The notes beneath the pieces were generated by a model. That model made no database searches. It was given only the letters and a program-made list of their open reading frames with translations, and was not told where the DNA came from. 61,889 nt of DNA from the NCBI GenBank assembly GCA_021813525.1, contig JAKAKK010000085.1, positions 1 through 61,889 of the forward strand, in the 5' to 3' direction. Each line of letters starts with the position of its first letter. Within the stretch, counting starts at the first letter, position 1. This DNA is from a bacterium. Its GTDB lineage: Bacteria; SZUA-79; Acidulodesulfobacterales; Acidulodesulfobacteraceae. Positions 46,536-54,443 of the stretch are shown here, one piece after another. Made by a program: the position numbers and the translations under genes.

Positions 46536-49500
46536 TGGCAAAGAATAAAATGAATAGAAGGGACTTTTTAAAATATACGACGTTTGGGGTAACAGCTGTT
46601 GCGACGGGAGCGGGATTGACGCAGTGGGCTGGAGGGGTGTTCGGCTATCAGGGCAAATATACTTTTCCGCGCAGGCCCGAAACATGGCCTGGCGAGCTTG
46701 TGCAGTATTCTACCTGCAAGCAGTGCCACAGCGATTGTGGAATAATGGCGAGGACTTTTAACGGAACCCTCCTGAATATTTTCGGCAATCCTTACGATAT
46801 ACAGACTACGGAACCTAATATAAAATATTCCACTCCTGTGAAAGATTCAATAATATATACCGGAACGTATTATTCGCCGGACAAGCCGTTTGTTGACGGG
46901 GCGCATTCCGTATGTCCAAGAGGCGCGGCAGGAACTCAGACGGTTTACGACCCTTACAGGGTATATATGCCGTTAAAGAGAGTTGGAGAGAGAGGTTCCG
47001 GAAAATTTAAAGCGATATCATACAAACAGTTGATAGATGAAACGGTAAACGGAGGATATTTATTTAAAGACATGCCCGGCGAAGAAAAAAGATTCGTAGA
47101 AGGTTTTAAGCATTTATGGAACGACGGGAAAAACCGTTTTATTCCGGCAAACCCAAAATATCCTGATTTCGGACCTAAGACTAACCAGTATGTTTCTTAT
47201 TGGGGCAGGGGGGAAGGAGGCATAGCAAATTTTATGACGCGGTTTGCAAACGCTCTGGGTTCCGTAAATGCATTGCCCCATGTTTCAATTTGCGATTTAT
47301 CTCATCACGTTTCTACATTCAGGACTTTTCCCGGAACTAACATGTTAAAGCCCGACCTTCCCAACTGCGAACACCTGCTGATTTTCGGAGCAAATTATCT
47401 TGAAGCAAATTTTCCTATGCAGACTTTAGCCAGAAGAACGGTATCCGCTACATCGTCCGGTAAGTTAAAAGTAACGGTAATAGACGTAAGGGCGGGTAAC
47501 ATGGTTGCCCATGCCGATAAATACATTCCAATTAAACCCGGAGGCGATGGGGCTTTAGCTATGGGCATGCTGAGGTGGATAATAGAAAACAAAAGGTATG
47601 ACGAAAATTTCCTGGCTAATTTAAGCCTTGGCTCGGCAAACGCAAACGGCGAACCTAATTTTTCAAACGCTTCATATCTTGTAGTTGCCGATAAAAGCAA
47701 TGCGGATTTTGCCAAATTCTTAAAGAGCGGAGAATCGTTTTACGCGATAGACAAGGTAACAGGAAAACCTGTTTTAACGTCTGACGCCGCAAAAGGCGAT
47801 TTATGGCCTACCGGATTTTTATCTTTAACCCCTATTAACGTGAACGGCATCGACTGTATGACGAGTATGCAGATGCTCTGGAGCGAGCTTAAAAAACATA
47901 CTATAGAAGAATATGCAAAGGAAGCCGGTCTTGCCCATATGGTAATACCGGAACTTGCAAAAGATTTTACTTCGCACGGCAAAAAAGCCGTTGCAGATTA
48001 CTATAGGGGTCCCGTAAAACATACTAACGGATTTTATAACGGCAGGGCAATACAATTTTTAAACGTTATGATAGGCAATATAAACTGGCAGGGGGGGTAT
48101 ATCAACGGGGGAGGCAGTACCGACGTTATGGGAGGCGACGGTTATCCTTATGATTTAGGTAAATGGCCAGGTTTTGTTCCGGCAAAAGGGGTAAAGATTT
48201 CAAGAGAAGGCTCATATTATGAAGATACGTTAGAATATAAGGAAAAGGTTGCAAGGGGCGAGTCGCCTTTTCCAGCGCAAAGACCTTGGTTCCCTTTCGG
48301 TTTCGGCATCTGGCAGGAGATATGGGGAGGAACGTATTTCCAGTACCCTTATCCTGTAAAGATAATGCTTCAACAGGAGGCGAATCCCGCATGGTCTATG
48401 CCTGCTATGGGCGGCGTGAACGATGAATCCAAGCCGTGGATGAGGATGGTAAAAGATACAAGCAAAGTTCCGTTATTCATAGCATCGGATTGTTATATTT
48501 CGGAAAGTTCGGCATACGCCGATTATATCGTCCCCGATACGACATACTTAGAGGGCTGGGGATTTTTGGGAAACCTTCCGACCTATCCCACGGCAAGAAC
48601 ATCGATAAGACAGCCGATAGTAGAGCCCATGACCGAAAAAACTCAGGACGGAAGACCTATCTGTATTGAAAATTTCCTGATAGATGTTGCAAAGTCTCTT
48701 AAGCTTCCCGGATTCGGTGAGAATGCATTTCTCGAAGGCGGCAATTTAAACGAAAGGGAAGATTACTATCTTAAAATGGCGGCAAATATTGCTTACGATT
48801 CAAAAACTTATTTAAAAAAGAAGGGAAGCGGATTTATCCATTTAGGACCGGTTCCTGACGCAAACAAGGACGAGATGCAGTATGTAAAAAATTATATAAG
48901 AAAACACGGCAAGGCTCTTAAACCTGCGGAATGGAAAAAGACCGCATACGTGATAGCTAGAGGCGGACGTTTCGAAGACTATGACGTCGGTTATCTTCCA
49001 TGGGGAAAACCGAAGTGGGTAACGCATCTCTGGTCGCCGGATACCCCGGTTCATTTATATAACGAACAGGTAGCTACGACGCATAACGCGATATCGGGCG
49101 AAAGGTTCTGCGGAACGACGATATTGCTGCCCCATAGAAATATGAAAGGCGAGATTTTAGATAAGATATATTCAAGAAAGGAATACCCCTTAATGGTTTC
49201 AACCCACAGACAGCCTATCCATTCTAAGTCCAGGACAATGGCCGACCCGTGGCTGCAGGAACTTCTTCCGGACGCTTTCTGGGAGATAGGTGCAATAGAC
49301 GCGAAAAAGCTGAATTTGGCCGACGGGGATACGATAAAAGTAATATCGCCTACTTATCCGAAGGGTATCACTCATAAGGTAAGGATAATGCCTTCAGTGA
49401 GGCCCGGCGTAATTACCGCGGCAACCGCGTTCGGCAGATGGCTTTACGGTTCGGGCGAATGGTACATAGACGGAAAGAAATATACGGGCGACCCCGCAAG

Positions 49501-49642
49501 AAACGTTGGAGTGCATCCTAACGCCCTGTTCCTGCTGGATGATTCGATAGCGGCTAAAGACGGCTGGACGACAAACTTAACCGACCCCGTAGGAGGCTCT
49601 ATGGTTTATTACTATGCGCCTGTTAAGATAGAAAAGGTGTGA
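46535..49642 (+). CDS. Molybdopterin oxidoreductase catalytic subunit (Ttr/Arr/Psr-like)
   Basis: A 1035-residue Tat-exported (NRRDFLK) DMSO-reductase-family enzyme. The proximal [4Fe-4S] site is C61-x2-C64-x3-C68 and C127 in SVCPRGAAG, followed by VYDPYRVYMPLKRVGERGSGKF. The Mo ligand is probably C253 in HVSICDLSHH. Large size, the RVGERGSGKF segment and the B-C-A gene order point to the tetrathionate, arsenate, selenate or polysulfide reductase group. The exact substrate cannot be read from sequence. It ends the operon that begins with the cd1-like gene. Confidence 0.88.
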   Translation: MAKNKMNRRDFLKYTTFGVTAVATGAGLTQWAGGVFGYQGKYTFPRRPETWPGELVQYSTCKQCHSDCGIMARTFNGTLLNIFGNPYDIQTTEPNIKYSTPVKDSIIYTGTYYSPDKPFVDGAHSVCPRGAAGTQTVYDPYRVYMPLKRVGERGSGKFKAISYKQLIDETVNGGYLFKDMPGEEKRFVEGFKHLWNDGKNRFIPANPKYPDFGPKTNQYVSYWGRGEGGIANFMTRFANALGSVNALPHVSICDLSHHVSTFRTFPGTNMLKPDLPNCEHLLIFGANYLEANFPMQTLARRTVSATSSGKLKVTVIDVRAGNMVAHADKYIPIKPGGDGALAMGMLRWIIENKRYDENFLANLSLGSANANGEPNFSNASYLVVADKSNADFAKFLKSGESFYAIDKVTGKPVLTSDAAKGDLWPTGFLSLTPINVNGIDCMTSMQMLWSELKKHTIEEYAKEAGLAHMVIPELAKDFTSHGKKAVADYYRGPVKHTNGFYNGRAIQFLNVMIGNINWQGGYINGGGSTDVMGGDGYPYDLGKWPGFVPAKGVKISREGSYYEDTLEYKEKVARGESPFPAQRPWFPFGFGIWQEIWGGTYFQYPYPVKIMLQQEANPAWSMPAMGGVNDESKPWMRMVKDTSKVPLFIASDCYISESSAYADYIVPDTTYLEGWGFLGNLPTYPTARTSIRQPIVEPMTEKTQDGRPICIENFLIDVAKSLKLPGFGENAFLEGGNLNEREDYYLKMAANIAYDSKTYLKKKGSGFIHLGPVPDANKDEMQYVKNYIRKHGKALKPAEWKKTAYVIARGGRFEDYDVGYLPWGKPKWVTHLWSPDTPVHLYNEQVATTHNAISGERFCGTTILLPHRNMKGEILDKIYSRKEYPLMVSTHRQPIHSKSRTMADPWLQELLPDAFWEIGAIDAKKLNLADGDTIKVISPTYPKGITHKVRIMPSVRPGVITAATAFGRWLYGSGEWYIDGKKYTGDPARNVGVHPNALFLLDDSIAAKDGWTTNLTDPVGGSMVYYYAPVKIEKV

Positions 49643-49657
49643 GTTTATAAATTGTTT

Positions 49658-49708
49658 AACTTATTGCATTTCCTCTTGCAGATTAAAGAAGGAGGAATGC
49701 AATAAGTT
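49658..49708. terminator. Imperfect hairpin after the molybdoenzyme gene
   Basis: AACTTATTGCATTTCCTC pairs with GAGGAATGCAATAAGTT except for one bulged base, with a 16-base loop. It lies 15 bases after the catalytic subunit stop. No T-run follows, so termination is likely but not certain; it could also act as a boundary before the regulator gene. Confidence 0.55.
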
Positions 49709-49757
49709 TACGGATATGGAATATTGCGATTGATATAATTATAAAAGGCGGTTCAAT

Positions 49758-50420
49758 ATGATAACCGTAGCCATAGTCGATGAACATTTTATTTTACTTT
49801 CTGCGTTAAATGTTTTGCTTAACAGCCAGGATGATATAAAAGTAATAGGAACAGCGGGCGATTCGGGATCAGCCGTTGAACTTATAAAGTTAGAAACTCC
49901 GGATGTTATCCTTCTCGATATATCTATGTTAGAAATGAACGGATTTGCCTTAATCCCAAGGTTTAAAAAAATATCTCCTGAATCAAAAATATTAATTATG
50001 ACGATAAACGGGGACGGCAGATGCCTTCAAAAGGGTTTCGAACTGGGCGTTTCCGGTTTCTTAGTAAAAAAAGCGATGGATTATGATTTGATATATGCAA
50101 TCAGAACAGTTGCAAGAGGAGAAAAATATATATATCCCTCAATGGTCGAAGGTTATATGATGAGCAATAATCAGTCCGAAATCCGGGACGGTAAATTAAG
50201 CAAAGAAGAATTTTTATGGAACAGATTAAGCAATAGGGAACAGGAGGTAATAATAGATATTGCGCACGGGTTTAAAAATAAAGAAATTGCCAAAAAGCGT
50301 TTTTTGAGCGAGAAAACGGTTGAAACATATCGTTTAAGAGGAATGGGAAAATTAGGCCTTAAAAAAAAATCGGACCTTGTAAACTTTGTTATATTAAAAC
50401 TTAAAATTTTAAAGCAATAA
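49758..50420 (+). CDS. Orphan NarL/FixJ-family response regulator
   Basis: A 220-residue regulator closely related to the one at 37855-38511 over both domains (shared KKAMDYDL, TVARGE, NKEIA, FLSEKTVETY and LKLKILK segments). Phospho-acceptor D54 is present, but the acidic pocket reads D8-E9 rather than D8-D9, and the segment after the conserved Thr differs. No kinase gene is adjacent. AAGGCGG precedes the ATG. Regulatory motif C starts 16 bases after its stop, mirroring the arrangement at the first regulator. It may share or modulate the same targets. Confidence 0.9.
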   Translation: MITVAIVDEHFILLSALNVLLNSQDDIKVIGTAGDSGSAVELIKLETPDVILLDISMLEMNGFALIPRFKKISPESKILIMTINGDGRCLQKGFELGVSGFLVKKAMDYDLIYAIRTVARGEKYIYPSMVEGYMMSNNQSEIRDGKLSKEEFLWNRLSNREQEVIIDIAHGFKNKEIAKKRFLSEKTVETYRLRGMGKLGLKKKSDLVNFVILKLKILKQ

Positions 50421-50436
50421 TTTTATAGGTTTTTTT

Positions 50437-50483
50437 CCTACATGATTTTATAAATTTTCCTTACAAAAATCAGTATTTATCCT
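50437..50483 (+). promoter_or_regulatory. Conserved regulatory motif, copy C
   Basis: The third copy: CCTAC, a 19-base spacer, TTACAAAAATCAG and TTTATCCT, preceded by AGGTTTTT as in copy B. It lies about 185 bases before the diheme cytochrome gene, with TATAAT near 50509 as a possible -10. Confidence 0.65.
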
Positions 50484-50552
50484 GCATAAATTGAAGATAA
50501 TAGGCAATATAATTTTAATAAAGAATTAAGTTATACATCTTGGCGGTACATT

Positions 50553-50605
50553 AAATTATCTCTCCCTTTCTTGAGGAACCCCCCTTTAGCGGGGAGAGAT
50601 AATTT
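50553..50605. other. Long hairpin in the leader of the diheme cytochrome gene
   Basis: A 14-bp perfect outer stem (AAATTATCTCTCCC / GGGAGAGATAATTT) encloses a C-rich then G-rich inner region (CCCC-TTTAGC-GGGG) that could extend the structure. It ends about 60 bases before ATG 50667, as does the GC hairpin at 40051 before its gene. Role unknown. Confidence 0.55.
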
Positions 50606-50666
50606 TAAATGCAAACGGTGTAAATTAAATAATTATTGTGTTAGTAAAAATTAAGGAGGAACAAAA

Positions 50667-51326
50667 ATGAAAAAGTATATTTTTATTGCAGCTTTTTGTT
50701 TTGCGGTTGTTTTTTTCATTTCATCTAATTTTGCTTTTGCAGCGGCATCCGGCCCAAAACTTTTTAAAAAATATTACTGTATCGATTGCCATACTATAGG
50801 GCATGAAGGCGGGACGGTCGGACCAGACCTTTCAAACATTGGGAGGACTAAAAGCCTGCCATGGATTAAGGCGCAAATATTCCATCCCGGAAGTCATTTT
50901 ATAAGGGGAACTAAAGCAAAAATAAACGGGAAAGTTTATCTTGTTAGAATGCCAGGTTTCAAGACTATTCCTAATTCGGCCGCAAATAAACTGGCTGAAT
51001 ATATTAAGACGTTTCCGTCCGTAAGGTCAAATTTAAGCTATAAAAGACCGCCTGAGGGAATGAGGCTTTTTGAAAAAGATAACTGTATCGCCTGTCATCG
51101 CATAGACGGGATAGGCGCAAAAGTCGGTCCAAACCTTTCTCGTATCGGAAAGACTAAAAGTCTGACATGGATCGAATCCCAGATAGTTGACCCTAAGGTT
51201 CATTTTACATACGGCGTTCCTGCGACCATCAACGGGCGCACTTATCTTGTGATAATGCCGGAATTTAAGCATATTCACGCATCTCAGCTTAATACGATAG
51301 CAAGATATCTCAAGTCGCTGAAATAA
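50667..51326 (+). CDS. Diheme cytochrome c (tandem duplicate of the small cytochrome)
   Basis: A 219-residue exported protein with a signal peptide (about 1-26) and two similar domains, each about 90 residues. Domain 1 has CIDCH and domain 2 CIACH. Both carry GxxVGPdLS/NLS-xIG, SLxWI-xQI, a GxxYLVxMP segment with the Met ligand, and an Ala/Asn-rich C-terminal helix. The domains match the three monoheme cytochromes at 38670-39825, so this is an internal duplication. AAGGAGG precedes the ATG. Likely a periplasmic electron carrier of the same respiratory module. Confidence 0.92.
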   Translation: MKKYIFIAAFCFAVVFFISSNFAFAAASGPKLFKKYYCIDCHTIGHEGGTVGPDLSNIGRTKSLPWIKAQIFHPGSHFIRGTKAKINGKVYLVRMPGFKTIPNSAANKLAEYIKTFPSVRSNLSYKRPPEGMRLFEKDNCIACHRIDGIGAKVGPNLSRIGKTKSLTWIESQIVDPKVHFTYGVPATINGRTYLVIMPEFKHIHASQLNTIARYLKSLK

Positions 51327-51340
51327 AAAAATATAAACTT

Positions 51341-51404
51341 GAAATTAAAAATAGCCTCTTGTCATTCCGGTTTTTTAATATGACAAGAGGCTATTTTTAA
51401 TTTC
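51341..51404. terminator. Perfect 25-bp inverted repeat, probable bidirectional terminator
   Basis: Arms 51341-51365 and 51380-51404 are exact complements, beginning GAAATTAAAAATAGCC. The loop is 14 bases, and the A- and T-rich outer parts give a U-run in either direction. It lies 15 bases after the diheme cytochrome stop. Confidence 0.85.
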
Positions 51405-51431
51405 CGGAGAATTTCCTTTAAAATCTGATAT

Positions 51432-51440
51432 GGGGGGGGG
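51432..51440. repeat. Run of nine G
   Basis: A homopolymer of nine G directly followed by ATATAAT, about 90 bases ahead of the CDGSH protein gene. Such tracts are prone to slippage and, near a -10 element, could vary promoter spacing. It could also be a sequencing inaccuracy. Confidence 0.6.
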
Positions 51441-51530
51441 ATATAATTTTCATATTTTCTTTTTTTATCAAGATTGCTATACTGAATAATTAAAATGTAA
51501 TATGTAATCTTTTGGAGTTAGTATTAAAAA

Positions 51531-51725
51531 ATGAAAAATATGAATAAAGTAGATTTAACCAAACTGAAATCCAAAGTTAAAGGCAGGCCGTTATATTTCT
51601 GCAAGTGCGGTTTATCTAAAAGACTGCCTTACTGCGACGGCAGGCACGGCTGCGATGAGCCGGCAAATGAAAACAAAAACGGCGGAGGGGAAAGCGGCAC
51701 TGCCGCTCAATCCGGCGGCGAGTAA
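51531..51725 (+). CDS. Small CDGSH-type iron-sulfur protein
   Basis: A 64-residue protein with one CDGSH-type [2Fe-2S] site: C24-x-C26, S29, P33, C35 and H39 in CKCGLSKRLPYCDGRH. The usual Ser/Ala after CDG is Arg here. The N-terminal 20 residues are basic, and the C-terminal 20 are Gly/Ser/Glu-rich and probably disordered. Such proteins carry electrons or transfer clusters. TGGAG upstream is a weak ribosome binding site. It stands alone between two terminator-like or convergent boundaries. Confidence 0.82.
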   Translation: MKNMNKVDLTKLKSKVKGRPLYFCKCGLSKRLPYCDGRHGCDEPANENKNGGGESGTAAQSGGE

Positions 51726-51737
51726 TTGCAATATAAT

Positions 51738-53309
51738 TTATATCTCAAACTCTTCGCCGATGAATTCCTCTTCTATTATCATTTTCATTTCTTCTTTTTT
51801 TATCGAGGTGTTGATTGCGACGAAATAAAATAAAACTGCGGCTAAAATCACGGCAATCAAGTCGTAAGGCGATTTGAGCAGATTATTTCCGCCGAAACTT
51901 TTGCTTCCGAAAAAGGATAGCGTTAAAACGGCAATTATGTAAAACAAAAACCAGAGACCAGGTACAACCGTTTCCTTTAAACCTTTTTTAATATTATTAA
52001 AATTCGTAAAAATAAACAGTATTACTCCCGCAGATATTCCTATGCCGAGTTTCCATAAAACATCGAAACCGGACCAATAAATTATCAGCGTTCCGACTAT
52101 AAATGCCATCAGAGAAATTATATTTGCGAACGGAAGATGAAAAGGCCTTTTTTTACGGGGGTCTAATTTGCGGAAAACCATCAATCCTACGGGACCCAGA
52201 ATATATGTAAATACCATTCCCGACGTAATTATTCCGACTAAAGACTGCCAGCTCGGAAACGGAAGGAGGTATAATGCCGACAGAAAGAATGTGAAAATCA
52301 ACGAAATATAGGCTGTTCCGTACCTGTTAAAATTTAAATGAAAACTTTTCGGCAAAAATTTCATTTTCGACATAGCAAACGTAATTCGCGAAGTAGTTCC
52401 CATATATACCAGTCCGGTTGCAAAAGGGGATATAACCGCCCCAATTATTACCATTAAAGCAAATGCGGGAAGTCCGTACATATTAAGCAGATTTACGAAA
52501 GGCGAGGATAAATTTAGCGTATTCCATAGATTATTTTTTACCTGCGGGACGGATATTATAAAACTGAAAGCAAGGAGGGTGTAAACCGTTATGCCTATAA
52601 CGACCGACAATATAGTCGCAATCGGAACGTCTCTTCCCGGATTTTTTGCTTCGCCGGATAAATCTATAGCCTGCCTGAAACCGAGATACGAAAATATAAC
52701 GCCGCCCAGAGATATGCTTTTCATAATTCCGCCGTATCCGTAAGGCATTAAATTATATCCCGCAAGGTTTTTAATATTTCCGTTTTTGACGGAAACATAA
52801 ATAAGAACGCCCGCCGCCGCCGCGACTATTAAAATTTTAAAATAAGTTAGAAAAGTATTGGTTTTGGCAAATATCTTAGCTCCGAACAGATTAAGCAGAA
52901 AAAAAACGACAAGTATAAAAAAAGCAGAAATGATTCCTTCAGGAGTAAGCGATTTATTTATAAAAAGCCCGCCGACGTAAAAATTAAGATATTGAACGGT
53001 GGCCTCCGTTTCGATAGTGCTGACGGCGGCACCGGCTATAATAAGTATCCAGCTCGTGATAAATCCTAAAAAAGCGCCGTGAGTATATTTAGGATATCTT
53101 GCAAGTCCTCCCGCCGCCGGAAGCATAGCGCCTAACTCGCTGTAAACAAGGGCTATAAGCATAACGGCAAATCCGCTGATAAACCATGAAAATATAGATG
53201 CCGGCCCGGCGTCTTTTGCGCTGACGTATATGCCCAAAAGCCATCCCGAACCGATAATGGCGCTTGTCGAAGCAAAGGTTAACTGTATAAGATTTAAAGA
53301 TTTCTTCAT
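51738..53309 (-). CDS. Amino-acid permease, APC superfamily
   Basis: A 523-residue inner-membrane transporter with about 12 membrane segments. The first helix shows the APC signature SAIIGSGWLLGIYVSAKDAGP (unwound substrate-binding region), and GGVIFSYLGFRQAIDLSGEAKNPGRD marks helix 6. It is probably a proton-coupled amino acid or polyamine importer. It is transcribed divergently from trxB, with 129 AT-rich bases between. Substrate unknown. Confidence 0.88.
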   Translation of the reverse strand: MKKSLNLIQLTFASTSAIIGSGWLLGIYVSAKDAGPASIFSWFISGFAVMLIALVYSELGAMLPAAGGLARYPKYTHGAFLGFITSWILIIAGAAVSTIETEATVQYLNFYVGGLFINKSLTPEGIISAFFILVVFFLLNLFGAKIFAKTNTFLTYFKILIVAAAAGVLIYVSVKNGNIKNLAGYNLMPYGYGGIMKSISLGGVIFSYLGFRQAIDLSGEAKNPGRDVPIATILSVVIGITVYTLLAFSFIISVPQVKNNLWNTLNLSSPFVNLLNMYGLPAFALMVIIGAVISPFATGLVYMGTTSRITFAMSKMKFLPKSFHLNFNRYGTAYISLIFTFFLSALYLLPFPSWQSLVGIITSGMVFTYILGPVGLMVFRKLDPRKKRPFHLPFANIISLMAFIVGTLIIYWSGFDVLWKLGIGISAGVILFIFTNFNNIKKGLKETVVPGLWFLFYIIAVLTLSFFGSKSFGGNNLLKSPYDLIAVILAAVLFYFVAINTSIKKEEMKMIIEEEFIGEEFEI

Positions 53310-53438
53310 TATTTAACCAAATATGCGGATTTGAATTATTTGATTTAAAATACCTTATATGATTTAATGTATTATATTAATCATTTTTACATAAAACAAC
53401 CATAAAATCATAAGATAATTTTTAAGGAGGCAAATCGT

Positions 53439-54353
53439 ATGGTTTACGATTTAATCATAATCGGCGGCGGGCCCGCCGGACTTTCCGCAGCGATATACGC
53501 GCTTAGAGCCCGCCTGAATATAGTTTTAATAGAAAAAATAGCGGTAGGCGGACAGATCGCCCTTACCGATAATATAGAAAATTACCCCGGATTTCCTTCT
53601 CTTTCAGGCATAGAATTAATGCAAAAATTTGAAGAACACGCTAAAGGCCTCGGATTGAATATTATATACGACGAAATAAAAGATATAACAGATAACGGAC
53701 AATATAAAACTCTCAGGGGCGTTAACGAAAGTTATCAGGCGAAGACGGTTATAATTACGGTAGGAGCTTCGCCTAAAAGACTTAACATTCCGGGCGAAAG
53801 AGAATTTACGGGAAGAGGGGTATCGTATTGCGCGACTTGCGACGGTCCTTTTTTTAGAAACGAAGATATAGCCGTAATCGGCGGAGGAGACTCTGCATTA
53901 AAAGAAGCCAATTATCTCACGAAAATCGTTAAATCCTTAGTTTTGATTCATAGAAGGAAAGAATTCAGGGCCGAAAAAATAATACAGGAAAAACTGCATA
54001 ACGCCAAAAATATTACGATGGAATTGGAACATTCCCCAATTTCGATAAACGGCGGTAAATCAGTAGAATCTATAACGATAGAAAACGTTAAAACCAAAGA
54101 AAGAAAAACCGTTCCGGTTAAGGGCGTTTTTATTTTTATAGGAATAAATCCCCAGACGTCTTTTCTTAAAAATATCGAGAAAGACGAAGACGGTTTTATA
54201 AAAACCGACCATTATACTTTAATGACGTCTATGCCCGGCGTGTTCTGCGCAGGCGACGCCCATTCCAAGAAATTGCTTCAGGTGGCTACGGCGGTAGGCG
54301 AAGGCGCTTTGGCGGCTACATCCGCCGAAGAGTTCGTCTGCGATATCTGTTGA
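53439..54353 (+). CDS. trxB: Thioredoxin reductase
   Basis: TrxB, 304 residues, a flavoprotein that reduces thioredoxin (or a related dithiol protein). It has the FAD-binding IIGGGPAGLSAA at the N terminus, the redox pair CATC (about 132-135), a second nucleotide motif GGGDSALKEA, and the C-terminal FAD segment GVFCAGDAH. AAGGAGG precedes the ATG. No thioredoxin gene is adjacent, and whether it uses NADPH, NADH or ferredoxin cannot be judged. Confidence 0.94.
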   Translation: MVYDLIIIGGGPAGLSAAIYALRARLNIVLIEKIAVGGQIALTDNIENYPGFPSLSGIELMQKFEEHAKGLGLNIIYDEIKDITDNGQYKTLRGVNESYQAKTVIITVGASPKRLNIPGEREFTGRGVSYCATCDGPFFRNEDIAVIGGGDSALKEANYLTKIVKSLVLIHRRKEFRAEKIIQEKLHNAKNITMELEHSPISINGGKSVESITIENVKTKERKTVPVKGVFIFIGINPQTSFLKNIEKDEDGFIKTDHYTLMTSMPGVFCAGDAHSKKLLQVATAVGEGALAATSAEEFVCDIC

Positions 54354-54443
54354 TTTTTGTGACAAAAGTCATTTATTAATTCTTTAAAATCCTATAAGAT
54401 AATTTATAAGCAATTTAATAGGGAAAGTCGGGGTGCGTTTAAA

